From Hyphomicrobiales bacterium (GTDB lineage Bacteria; Pseudomonadota; Alphaproteobacteria; Rhizobiales; S144-23): a DNA stretch of 8,503 nt. The notes below the pieces were generated by a model. That model was given only the letters and a program-made list of their open reading frames with translations. It did not search any database and was not told where the DNA came from. The DNA lies in NCBI GenBank assembly GCA_015494375.1, contig WGBL01000257.1:1-8503 (forward strand), given 5' to 3'. Of this stretch, positions 1 through 6,407 are shown piece by piece (the first letter of the stretch is position 1; every line of letters begins with the position of its first letter). The position numbers and the translations under genes were made by a program.

Positions 1-1
1 C

Positions 2-1378
2 GAGGAGATCGGAATCGACTTTCTTCACGACGAGGCGCGGCGCATCCTCAAGGAGGCGGGCTGCGAGGTGCGCGAAGGCGTGCCCACCGTCAAGATGGAC
101 CGCGCCTTCGTCATGGAGCAGGTGTCGAAGGCGCCATCATCCTTCAAGATCACGCCGCGAAATCCCGCCCGCCGGTTGACCATCGGCGGCAATCATATGG
201 TCTTCGGAAACGTCTCGAGCCCGCCCAATTGCTCCGACCTCGACCGCGGCCGCCGGACAGGCGATCGCGAAAGCTTTCGCGATCTCCTCAAGCTCACGCA
301 ATTCTTTCCCTGCATCCACATGTCGTGCGGCTATCCCGTCGAGCCCCTCGACCTGCATCCCTCGATCCGCCATCTCGATTGCCTCTTCGACAAGCTGACA
401 CTCACCGACAAGGTCTGTCATATTTACTCCCTCGGCAAGGAGCGGGTCGAGGACGGTATGGAGATGGTGCGCATCGCCGCAGGGCTGAGTGACGAGGAAT
501 TCGAGGCGGCGCCACATGTCTTCACCAACATCAACTCCTCCTCGCCGCTCAAGCACGACTGGCCGATGCTCGATGGCGCCATGCGCATGGCGCGGCGCGG
601 CCAGCCGGTGATCGTCACGCCCTTTACGCTCGCGGGCGCCATGGCGCCGGTGACGCTTGCGGGAGCCGTCGCCCAGCAAACGGCCGAGGCATTGGCGGCA
701 ATCGTGCTCCTGCAGGCCATCCGTCCGGGCGCGCCTGTCGTCTATGGCTCGTTCACCTCGAATGTCGACATGCGCTCGGGCGCGCCTGCGTTCGGGACGC
801 CCGAATACATGCGGGCCACACAAATGTCGGGTCAGATGGCGCGCTTTTATGGCCTGCCCTTTCGCGCCTCCAATGCCTGCGCCGCCAATGCGCCCGATGC
901 GCAAGCCGCCTGGGAAAGCGCCTTCTCGCTCTGGGCCTGCCTCTCAAGCGGCGCCAACATCATCTACCATGCCGCCGGCTGGCTCGAGGGCGGGCTTTGT
1001 GCGTCCTATGAGAAGTTCATTCTCGATTGCGAGACGCTCCAGCAGATCATGCGCTACATGGAACGTGTGCCCGTGGACGAGGGCGCGCTCGCATTTGACG
1101 CCATCGCCGAGGTGGGGCCGCATGGCCATTTCTTCGGCGCCGCGCATACTCAGGCGCGCTATGAGAGCGCCTTCTATCAGCCCTTTCTCTCGGACTGGCG
1201 GAACTATGAGCAATGGGCCGAGGCGGGGGCGCCGCAGGGCCCCGCGCATGCCCGGCGCATCTGGAAGCAAATCCTCGCCGAATACGCCCCGCCGCCGATG
1301 GATGAGGCCGCGCGCGAGGAGCTCGCAGCATTCGTCGCCAAGCGCAAGGAGGAGGGCGGCGCGCCGACGGACTTCTGA
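2..1378 (+). CDS. Trimethylamine methyltransferase (MttB) family protein, N-terminus cut off by window edge
   Basis: The reading frame is already open at base 2 and ends at TGA 1376-1378, giving 458 visible codons. The true start lies upstream. Codons 2-67 read as good family sequence (GIDFLHDEARRILKEAGCEV), so the GTG at 68 is internal. Family marks are ITPRNPARRLTIGG early on, then VTPFTLAGAMAPVTLAG and NIIYHAAGWLEGGL in the barrel. MttB proteins are TIM-barrel corrinoid-dependent methyltransferases that move a methyl group from a methylated amine to a cobalamin protein. The methanogen enzyme uses pyrrolysine (UAG) late in the barrel. Here there is no in-frame TAG, so this is a non-pyrrolysine member. 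Characterised relatives of that kind act on glycine betaine, proline betaine or carnitine. The substrate here cannot be told from sequence. No corrinoid protein gene is visible; one could lie to the left. Confidence 0.9.
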   Translation, partial: EEIGIDFLHDEARRILKEAGCEVREGVPTVKMDRAFVMEQVSKAPSSFKITPRNPARRLTIGGNHMVFGNVSSPPNCSDLDRGRRTGDRESFRDLLKLTQFFPCIHMSCGYPVEPLDLHPSIRHLDCLFDKLTLTDKVCHIYSLGKERVEDGMEMVRIAAGLSDEEFEAAPHVFTNINSSSPLKHDWPMLDGAMRMARRGQPVIVTPFTLAGAMAPVTLAGAVAQQTAEALAAIVLLQAIRPGAPVVYGSFTSNVDMRSGAPAFGTPEYMRATQMSGQMARFYGLPFRASNACAANAPDAQAAWESAFSLWACLSSGANIIYHAAGWLEGGLCASYEKFILDCETLQQIMRYMERVPVDEGALAFDAIAEVGPHGHFFGAAHTQARYESAFYQPFLSDWRNYEQWAEAGAPQGPAHARRIWKQILAEYAPPPMDEAAREELAAFVAKRKEEGGAPTDF

Positions 1379-1407
1379 GCGGTTGAGCGGCGTACTGACA
1401 AAACCGC
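1379..1407 (+). terminator. Weak hairpin just after the MttB-family stop codon
   Basis: The arms GCGGTT (1379-1384) and AACCGC (1402-1407) are perfectly complementary and directly follow the stop codon. The loop is 17 nt and no T-run follows, so this is not a classical intrinsic terminator. Position is the main reason to list it. Confidence 0.2.
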
Positions 1408-1409
1408 CG

Positions 1410-1457
1410 GTCGGGGGCCAAGTCGGGGGCGAAGTCGGGAGCCAAGTCGACAAACAA
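1410..1457. repeat. 12-bp tandem repeat, four copies
   Basis: Copies begin at 1410, 1422, 1434 and 1446. The first is GTCGGGGGCCAA. The second and third differ from it by one base each, and the fourth (GTCGACAAACAA) keeps only the ends. The array starts about 30 bp after the MttB-family stop. Twelve is divisible by three, so every frame through it gives a repeating peptide (LAPD on the minus strand). That is a consequence of the period, not evidence of coding. Confidence 0.8.
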
Positions 1458-1488
1458 TGATGCACGCGCCGCGTTGAAGAGGCCCCCC

Positions 1489-1552
1489 GACGCTGCCGCG
1501 ATGCCTCCGCGACGCCGCATGAGCCACACCAGACGCCGCACGAGTCGCGCCG
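1489..1552. repeat. Imperfect 21-22 bp tandem repeat, about three copies
   Basis: Units begin GACGCTGCC (1489), GACGCCGCA (1511) and GACGCCGCA (1532), spaced 22 and 21 bp. The last two match at 16 of 21 positions by direct comparison. The first is more diverged. It is less certain than the 12-bp array because the region is GC-rich. Confidence 0.5.
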
Positions 1553-1607
1553 CAAGGGCGCATAATTGGACCACGAGGGTGTTTGACCGGGCCTCGGGAA
1601 CCATTGA

Positions 1608-1685
1608 TGCGCGGACGGCCGCGAGGCGAACACCTTCAAACAGCTTCAGCGCGATCGAACAACCGGTGCGCGGACGGCCGCGAGG
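1608..1685. repeat. Pair of identical 19-bp direct repeats, 59 bp apart
   Basis: TGCGCGGACGGCCGCGAGG occurs at 1608-1626 and again, without change, at 1667-1685. The 40 bp between them are only loosely similar to what follows the second copy. The sequence contains the palindrome CGGCCG. A 19-bp exact match this close is unlikely by chance even in GC-rich DNA. Confidence 0.8.
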
Positions 1686-1818
1686 GCGTCACGCTCGAGA
1701 CGCAGACACCCGTCACCGAGAGGGGCCTCGAGCGCCTCGAAGGTTTTCCCCTCGGGCCCCCGCCCAAGCTCTCAGCCTTGTAAGATTTGAGAACCCTTCA
1801 GAGTGTTCCATAGACCGC

Positions 1819-2847
1819 CTACAGGTCGAGCTGATAGCTCGCCGGCACCCAACGGTAGCCGTCGCCCGCCTTCTCGACAAAGCCGAGCGCCGGGAACGGC
1901 ATATGATAGCCGGTCGCCAAGAGCTTGTCGGTCGCCACCATGTCGAGAATCCTTTTTCTCGTCTTGGCGGCCTTCTCCTTGTCCATATCGAAGGCGACAT
2001 GCCACTCAGGCGCCTGGAGCGAGACGACGTAGTGGTTCGTCACATCGCCCCACAGCAGCATGCGCCGGTTGCCGCTCTCGATATGAAAGGCCATGTGGCC
2101 GGGGGTATGGCCGAAGGTCTCGATCGAGCGGATGCCCGGCACAACCTCGCCCTCGCCCTTGAGGAAGGTCATCTTCTCGGCGAGCGGCACGACATTGGAT
2201 TGCACCAGCCGGCCGCGGCTTGCCATGCGGCCGCCACCTTCGGCGAGCTCCTTCGGGCTCCAGAAATCATACTCAACCTCGCCCGTCACATAGCGGGCAT
2301 TTGTGTAGAGCGGCTTGCCACCCTCCATCAGCCCACCAATGTGGTCGGGATGAAAATGCGTGATCACCACGACATCGATCTGCTCGGGCGCAAACCCGGC
2401 AGCCCCAAGCGCCTTGGCCACCTGGCCGGCGCCGCGATTGCGCCGCAGGGCACCGTTGCCGGTGTCAAAGAGCACCACCGCATCGCCCGTATTCACAATG
2501 ACGGGCGTGAACGGGATGACCATTTTGTTCTTCGGCAGGAAGTTGGCCTCGAGGCGCTCCTCAACGTCTTCGGGAAACTGGTCGTTGCCGAAGATCGGGT
2601 AAACCTGACCGATTGTGACCGCGCCGTCGTAGATCGTGGTGATCTCGAAGTCGCCGAACTTGAAGCGGTAGTGGGTGGGGCGTGCCGCGCCCATGAGCGG
2701 GGCCTTGGCGGCGGCCGGCTCGACGAGCCCCGTGAGCGCTGCGGAGCCGGCAACAGACAGCGCCGCCGCCCCGGCACCGCCCTTGAGAAAATCGCGGCGG
2801 GTCGTCTCCATTTTCAGCTCGGGCATCGTCTTTGCCGTCTTGGGCAT
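1819..2847 (-). CDS. MBL-fold metallo-hydrolase, Tat-exported (methyl parathion hydrolase/lactonase-like)
   Basis: 342 aa. The N-terminus has a twin-arginine signal (TTRRDFLKG, Arg17-Arg18), a hydrophobic Ala/Gly/Leu stretch (about 24-41) and an Ala-rich cleavage region near 45-49, so a periplasmic enzyme is expected. The binuclear zinc site is complete: HFHPDH at 164-169, His247 in GHTPGH, Asp268 in WGDVTNH and His315 in GYHMPFPALG. Layout and length resemble the methyl parathion hydrolase/quorum-quenching lactonase branch of the superfamily. The substrate cannot be deduced. The start is well supported: GGAGGA (2855-2860 on the plus strand) sits 7 nt upstream of the ATG. It lies 84 bp downstream of moaB on the same strand, so it may be read from that operon or from its own promoter. 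Confidence 0.92.
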   Translation of the reverse strand: MPKTAKTMPELKMETTRRDFLKGGAGAAALSVAGSAALTGLVEPAAAKAPLMGAARPTHYRFKFGDFEITTIYDGAVTIGQVYPIFGNDQFPEDVEERLEANFLPKNKMVIPFTPVIVNTGDAVVLFDTGNGALRRNRGAGQVAKALGAAGFAPEQIDVVVITHFHPDHIGGLMEGGKPLYTNARYVTGEVEYDFWSPKELAEGGGRMASRGRLVQSNVVPLAEKMTFLKGEGEVVPGIRSIETFGHTPGHMAFHIESGNRRMLLWGDVTNHYVVSLQAPEWHVAFDMDKEKAAKTRKRILDMVATDKLLATGYHMPFPALGFVEKAGDGYRWVPASYQLDL

Positions 2848-2873
2848 GGTTGTCTCCTCCGTGTGTTCTTGGC

Positions 2874-2886
2874 CGCTACCTTAGCG
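2874..2886. promoter_or_regulatory. Small palindrome between moaB and the MBL hydrolase
   Basis: CGCTA (2874-2878) and TAGCG (2882-2886) form a perfect 5-bp inverted repeat around a 3-bp centre, 26 bp upstream of the hydrolase start codon. It could be an operator half-site pair or a small hairpin after moaB. No T-run follows on the minus strand. No clear -35/-10 pair was found beside it. Confidence 0.25.
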
Positions 2887-2931
2887 CAAAAGAGGTGGCT
2901 CATGAATGGACGGGATGGACCTGGACCCCCA

Positions 2932-3468
2932 TCATTTTTCCATGAGCCGCGGCATGAGCTCGACGAAATTGCAAGGCCGGTGGCGGCTGTCGAGCTGCCA
3001 TTGCAAGATGCCGTTCCAGGCGTCCTTGCAGGCCCCCGGTGAGCCCGGCACGCAGAAGATGAGGGTGCCGCCCGCAAGCCCCGCGGTCGCGCGCGACTGG
3101 ATGGTCGAGGTGCCGACCTTCTCATAGCTCAGCATGTGAAAGAGTGCCGAGAATCCCTCGATCCGCTTCTCGAATAGCGGCTCAACCGCCTCTGGTGTCA
3201 CATCGCGGCCGGTAAAGCCGGTGCCGCCGGTGGTGATCACCACATCGACAGTCTCATCGGCTATCCAGGCGGCGACCTTCTCGCGGATCTCGCCCACCTC
3301 ATCACGGGCGATTGCCTGCTCGGCGAGCTCATGGCCCGCTTCGGTGAGCATCTTGGCAAGGAGCGTGCCGGACTTGTCGTCCTTTTCGGTGCGGGTGTCC
3401 GACACCGTCAGCACCGCAATGCGGACGGGTATGAAGGAGCGTGACTCGTCAATCCTGTCTTGGCTCAT
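2932..3468 (-). CDS. moaB: Molybdenum cofactor biosynthesis protein B (MoaB)
   Basis: 178 aa, close to the usual MoaB length of about 170. Molybdopterin-binding fold marks appear in order: LTVSDTR (20-26), TTGGTGFTGRD (79-89), EGFSALFHMLSYEKVGTST (104-122), SRATAGLA (125-132), VPGSPGACKDAW (140-151) and a C-terminal QLDSRHRPCNF (158-168). These match bacterial MoaB rather than the longer MoeA or the MogA branch. MoaB acts in the cytoplasm in molybdenum cofactor synthesis. Its relatives adenylate molybdopterin, but the exact role of bacterial MoaB is debated. Its ATG overlaps the stop of the upstream uracil-DNA glycosylase as ATGA (3465-3468), which implies translational coupling. No other Moco gene is in the window. 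Confidence 0.95.
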   Translation of the reverse strand: MSQDRIDESRSFIPVRIAVLTVSDTRTEKDDKSGTLLAKMLTEAGHELAEQAIARDEVGEIREKVAAWIADETVDVVITTGGTGFTGRDVTPEAVEPLFEKRIEGFSALFHMLSYEKVGTSTIQSRATAGLAGGTLIFCVPGSPGACKDAWNGILQWQLDSRHRPCNFVELMPRLMEK

Positions 3469-4460
3469 TTTGAGGGGTCCGATTTTTCTTGCTCGTCGAG
3501 CTTTTGGCGAACCGCCAAAAGGTCGCGCCAGGCGAGCCGCTTAGCGCTCGGGTTGCGCAAGAGATAGGCGGGGTGAAGCGAGGGCAGGGCGGGGATCGCA
3601 CGCCCCTCAATCGCCACCTCGCGCCATTTGCCGCGCAGTCGCATGATGCCATCGCTCACACCCAGCATGTGGTTTGTCGCAGGCTTGCCGAGCAGGAGGA
3701 TGACCTTGGGGCGGACAAGCGCAATCTGGCGCTCGAGAAACGGCCGGCAGGCGGCCGCCTCCTCGGGCGTCGGGTTGCGGTTGCCCGGCGGGCGCCAATA
3801 GACGATGTTGGTGATGTGCACCCGGCTTTCATCGAGGTCAATGGCCGCCAGCATCTTGTCGAGCAGCTGGCCGGCGCGGCCGACAAAGGGCTTGCCCTGG
3901 ATATCCTCGTCACGGCCCGGTGCCTCGCCGATGATCATGAGCGGCGCCTCGGGCGCGCCACGATAAAAGCAGAGCGAGCGCGCCGTCACCTTGAGGCGGC
4001 AGCCGTCAAAGCCCGCGAGACGGGCATGGAGTTCGTCGAGATCCTTGGCCTCGCGGGCCAGCTCGCGGGCGGTCATGACGCTTTCCTGGGGCTCGGCGGC
4101 CGGGGGGGCGCCTCGGGCCTCAGGTGCATCGCGGTGGCGGGAGCCGCCGTGCGCCTCGCGCCGCATCATGCCGGAAGCGAGCGGACGCCCCGGCACGGGG
4201 CCCGCGGGGGGTGCGGTTGTCTGTTGCCGCTGCCGGGCGCCGGCCGTCTGCCGCACGCCCGTGGGCCCATCGGCCTCAGCCTTGTGTATGGTGTGTGTGG
4301 TGTCTGTGGCCTCGTCCCCGGCGCGGGCCTTGAGCTCTCTCGAGAGCGCAAACCAGTCGGTGGGCTTCTCCCCGACAGAGAAATCGACACCCAGCGCCTC
4401 GTACCAATCATAGAGCGCTTGGAGCGCTTGCAGATCGCCATTTGTCAAAGAACGATCCAT
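3465..4460 (-). CDS. Uracil-DNA glycosylase, family 4 type
   Basis: 331 aa from the ATG at 4460. It removes uracil from DNA in base-excision repair. The catalytic domain starts near residue 145: GEAPGRDED (178-186), GKPFVGRAGQLLD (189-201), ITNIVYWRPPGNRNP (216-230), C238 in AACRPFL and the SLHPAYLLR motif (HPA 296-298). A short N-terminal helical part (1-45) is joined by a Pro/Ala/Arg-rich, probably disordered linker (about 48-123). The four [4Fe-4S] cysteines of thermophile family 4 enzymes appear only partly kept: Cys154 and Cys238 remain, while Lys157 and Trp222 occupy the other positions. Start choice is uncertain. TTG at 4472 has GGAG six bases upstream, the ATG at 4460 has only a weak site, and a frame open to GTG 4526 crosses a 20-bp repeat and is unlikely to be translated. 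It overlaps moaB by 4 bp (ATGA). Confidence 0.9.
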   Translation of the reverse strand: MDRSLTNGDLQALQALYDWYEALGVDFSVGEKPTDWFALSRELKARAGDEATDTTHTIHKAEADGPTGVRQTAGARQRQQTTAPPAGPVPGRPLASGMMRREAHGGSRHRDAPEARGAPPAAEPQESVMTARELAREAKDLDELHARLAGFDGCRLKVTARSLCFYRGAPEAPLMIIGEAPGRDEDIQGKPFVGRAGQLLDKMLAAIDLDESRVHITNIVYWRPPGNRNPTPEEAAACRPFLERQIALVRPKVILLLGKPATNHMLGVSDGIMRLRGKWREVAIEGRAIPALPSLHPAYLLRNPSAKRLAWRDLLAVRQKLDEQEKSDPSK

Positions 4461-4520
4461 GCTCTTGCGCAATCCATTCTCCGGCTCGTGCGGCCGAGGG
4501 CTCGCTCGCGCGCCACTCCG

Positions 4521-4580
4521 CACCACCCCGCGCCATCAAGCCTCATCGCACGCCATCGAACACCATCCCGCGCTATCGAG
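4521..4580. repeat. 20-bp imperfect tandem repeat, three copies
   Basis: Copies occupy 4521-4540, 4541-4560 and 4561-4580. The third is CACCATCCCGCGCTATCGAG. The first matches it at 17 of 20 positions and the second at 14 of 20. A weaker fourth copy may precede at 4501-4520. The array lies between the divergent glycosylase and ETF:ubiquinone oxidoreductase genes, about 60 bp upstream of the glycosylase start. Confidence 0.7.
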
Positions 4581-4594
4581 CGCTCAAAGTGTCG

Positions 4595-4623
4595 CTTTGG
4601 GGCGCGCCTTCGTCCGCCCAAAG
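4595..4623. promoter_or_regulatory. Inverted repeat in the divergent control region
   Basis: The arms CTTTGGG (4595-4601) and CCCAAAG (4617-4623) are perfectly complementary. Pairing can extend inward by two base pairs if G4602 is bulged. No T-run follows on either strand, so an operator or a leader hairpin is more likely than a terminator. The binding factor, if any, is unknown. Confidence 0.4.
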
Positions 4624-4637
4624 ATTAGACCGAATGC

Positions 4638-4666
4638 TTGACGATTGCGAGGGCCGGCGCCTAAGC
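4638..4666 (+). promoter_or_regulatory. Candidate promoter for ETF:ubiquinone oxidoreductase
   Basis: TTGACG (4638-4643) matches the alphaproteobacterial housekeeping -35 element well. Seventeen bases later the sequence is CTAAGC (4661-4666), a poor -10 that only loosely resembles the CTA-type -10 seen in Caulobacter. The position, about 60 bp before the ATG, is suitable. It overlaps the next inverted repeat. Confidence 0.28.
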
Positions 4667-4680
4667 CCGTAGGCTGGCCC
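4651..4680. promoter_or_regulatory. Two-part inverted repeat upstream of ETF:ubiquinone oxidoreductase
   Basis: The outer arms GGGCC (4651-4655) and GGCCC (4676-4680) and the inner arms GCCTA (4659-4663) and TAGGC (4670-4674) are all perfectly complementary. They are separated by a small asymmetric internal loop, with 6 nt at the tip. It covers the expected -10/start-site area, which would suit a repressor operator or a 5' leader hairpin. Confidence 0.4.
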
Positions 4681-4727
4681 ACCATTCACGAACCGAGTTA
4701 CCAATCGAGCGGCGAGGACGTGCGGCG

Positions 4728-6401
4728 ATGAGCGAGCAACAAAATGAATTGCCCGAGCGCGAGGAGATGGACTTCGATGTCGTGATCGTTGGCGCGGGCC
4801 CGGCGGGGCTTGCGGCGGCCATCCGTTTGCGTCAGCTCGCGCAGGAGGCGGATCGCGAGCTATCCGTCGTCGTGCTCGAGAAGGGCGGCGAGGTGGGCGC
4901 GCACATACTCTCGGGCGCCGTCATCGACCCCATAGGCCTCGACAAGCTCATCCCCGACTGGCGCGCGCGGGGTGCGCCCGTCGAGACGCCTGTGAGTGAG
5001 GATCGCTTTCTCTATCTCGGCCCCGCGGGCGATGTGCGCATTCCCAACCTCCTCATGCCGCCGCTCATGAGCAATCACGGCAACTATATCGTGAGTCTCG
5101 GCAATCTCTGTCGCTGGCTCGGCGAGATGGCGGAAGGCTTGGGCGTCGAGGTCTATCCGGGCTTTGCCGCTGCCGAAATCCTCACCGACGAGGAGGGCCG
5201 CGTGGTCGGGGTGGCGACCGGCGACATGGGGCTGGACCGCGAAGGCAGGCCCGGGCCCAACTTCATGCGTGGCATGGCGCTCAAGGCCAGATACACGCTC
5301 ATTGCCGAAGGGGCGCGGGGCTCACTCGCCAAGGAGCTCATCAAGCGCTTCGATCTCGCCAAAGGGCGCTCGCCCCAGAAATACGGCATCGGCCTCAAGG
5401 AGCTCTGGGAAGTGCGCCCCGAGTACCACCGCCCCGGGCTCGTGCAGCACACCATGGGCTGGCCGCTCGACAATCGCACGGGCGGCGGCTCGTTCCTCTA
5501 TCACTTCGGCGAGAACCTGGTCTCGGTGGGCTTTGTCGTCCACCTCGACTATCGCAATCCGCGCCTCTCGCCCTATGAGGAGTTTCAGCGCTTCAAGACG
5601 CATCCTGCAATCGCCCCGCAATTCGAAGGGGGAAAACGCATCGGCTATGGGGCGCGGGCCATCGTCGAGGGCGGCTGGCAGTCGGTGCCGCGGCTCATCT
5701 TCCCGGGCGGCGCGCTCATCGGTTGTGCGGCGGGGTTCCTGAACGTGCCGCGTATCAAGGGCTCGCACAATGCCATCCTCACGGGCATGATGGCGGCCGA
5801 GGCGGCCTTTGCGGCCATTGCCGAGGGCCGCGCGCACGACCGGCTCGATGCCTATGAGCGCGCCTATGAGCGCTCGAGCGTCGCCCGCGAACTGAAAAAG
5901 GTGCGCAACGTCAAGCCGCTTTGGTCGCGCTTTGGCACGCTTGGCGGGCTCGTGCTCGGGGGGGCCGAGATGTGGCTCAATACGCTTTTCCCGTTTCTCG
6001 GCCATACGCTCCGGCACAAAAAGGCCGACCACGAAACCCTCCTTCCGGCCGCCAAATGCCGACCCATCAGCTATCCCAAGCCCGATGGCGTGCTCACGTT
6101 TGACCGGCTCACCAATGTCGCCTTCTCGGGCACAAACCATGCCGAGGACCAGCCCGTGCACCTTAAGGTGGCGGATCCTACTCTCCAGCGCGCGAGCGAA
6201 TACGAGGTCTATGGCGGGCCGTCGGCGCGCTATTGCCCGGCGGGCGTCTATGAGTGGGTCGAGGAGGGGGGCGCGCTGCGCTTTCAGATCAACGCGCAGA
6301 ACTGCGTCCACTGCAAGACGTGTGACATCAAGGACCCCAACCAGAACATCACCTGGACGGTGCCCCAGGGTGGTGAAGGGCCGGCCTATGCGGGGATGTG
6401 A
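4728..6401 (+). CDS. Electron transfer flavoprotein-ubiquinone oxidoreductase (ETF-QO)
   Basis: 557 aa, full length for the bacterial single-chain enzyme. It takes electrons from reduced ETF and passes them to ubiquinone at the inner membrane, linking fatty-acid beta-oxidation and dimethylglycine/sarcosine-type dehydrogenases to respiration. The FAD fold begins with VVIVGAGPAGLAAAIRL (18-34). EKGGEVGAHILSGAVIDP (51-68) and the FPGGALIGCAAGFLNVPRIKGSHNA region (325-349) are typical of the family. The C-terminal [4Fe-4S] domain has all four ligands: Cys503 (RYCPAGVYEW), then Cys526, Cys529 and Cys532 (NCVHCKTC). The ATG has GAGGA (4714-4718) nine bases upstream. It is transcribed divergently from the glycosylase-moaB pair and has no same-strand partner. 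The ETF subunit genes are not in the window. Confidence 0.97.
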   Translation: MSEQQNELPEREEMDFDVVIVGAGPAGLAAAIRLRQLAQEADRELSVVVLEKGGEVGAHILSGAVIDPIGLDKLIPDWRARGAPVETPVSEDRFLYLGPAGDVRIPNLLMPPLMSNHGNYIVSLGNLCRWLGEMAEGLGVEVYPGFAAAEILTDEEGRVVGVATGDMGLDREGRPGPNFMRGMALKARYTLIAEGARGSLAKELIKRFDLAKGRSPQKYGIGLKELWEVRPEYHRPGLVQHTMGWPLDNRTGGGSFLYHFGENLVSVGFVVHLDYRNPRLSPYEEFQRFKTHPAIAPQFEGGKRIGYGARAIVEGGWQSVPRLIFPGGALIGCAAGFLNVPRIKGSHNAILTGMMAAEAAFAAIAEGRAHDRLDAYERAYERSSVARELKKVRNVKPLWSRFGTLGGLVLGGAEMWLNTLFPFLGHTLRHKKADHETLLPAAKCRPISYPKPDGVLTFDRLTNVAFSGTNHAEDQPVHLKVADPTLQRASEYEVYGGPSARYCPAGVYEWVEEGGALRFQINAQNCVHCKTCDIKDPNQNITWTVPQGGEGPAYAGM

Positions 6402-6407
6402 GAGCAC

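Larger units (their letters stand above)
1379..1818. other. Convergent intergenic spacer, no gene seen, repeat-rich
   Basis: These 440 bp lie between the stop codons of two convergent genes. Open frames cross the spacer on both strands, but none has a recognisable domain or a good ribosome site, and all run antisense into neighbouring genes. The spacer is dominated by short direct repeats (listed separately) and GC-rich sequence. No T-rich terminator was seen for either gene. The spacer is long for such a compact region. Confidence 0.6.

Noticed and set aside
137..904. 255-codon open frame on the minus strand
   Set aside because: It is antisense to the MttB-family gene and has no domain of its own.
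1047..1604. Minus-strand frame carrying an LAPD-type peptide repeat
   Set aside because: The peptide repeat comes only from the 12-bp DNA repeat. The frame runs deep into the MttB-family gene antisense and has no ribosome site.
1474..3042. 522-codon open frame on the plus strand
   Set aside because: It is antisense to the MBL hydrolase, whose zinc motifs, Tat signal and ribosome site are unmistakable. The frame has no recognisable domain. Long antisense frames are expected in GC-rich genes.
3489..4628. 379-codon open frame on the plus strand
   Set aside because: It is antisense to the uracil-DNA glycosylase, which carries complete catalytic motifs on the other strand.
5322..6407. 361-codon open frame on the minus strand
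   Set aside because: It is antisense to ETF-QO. Its translation is rich in Arg, Ala, Glu and His without family marks.
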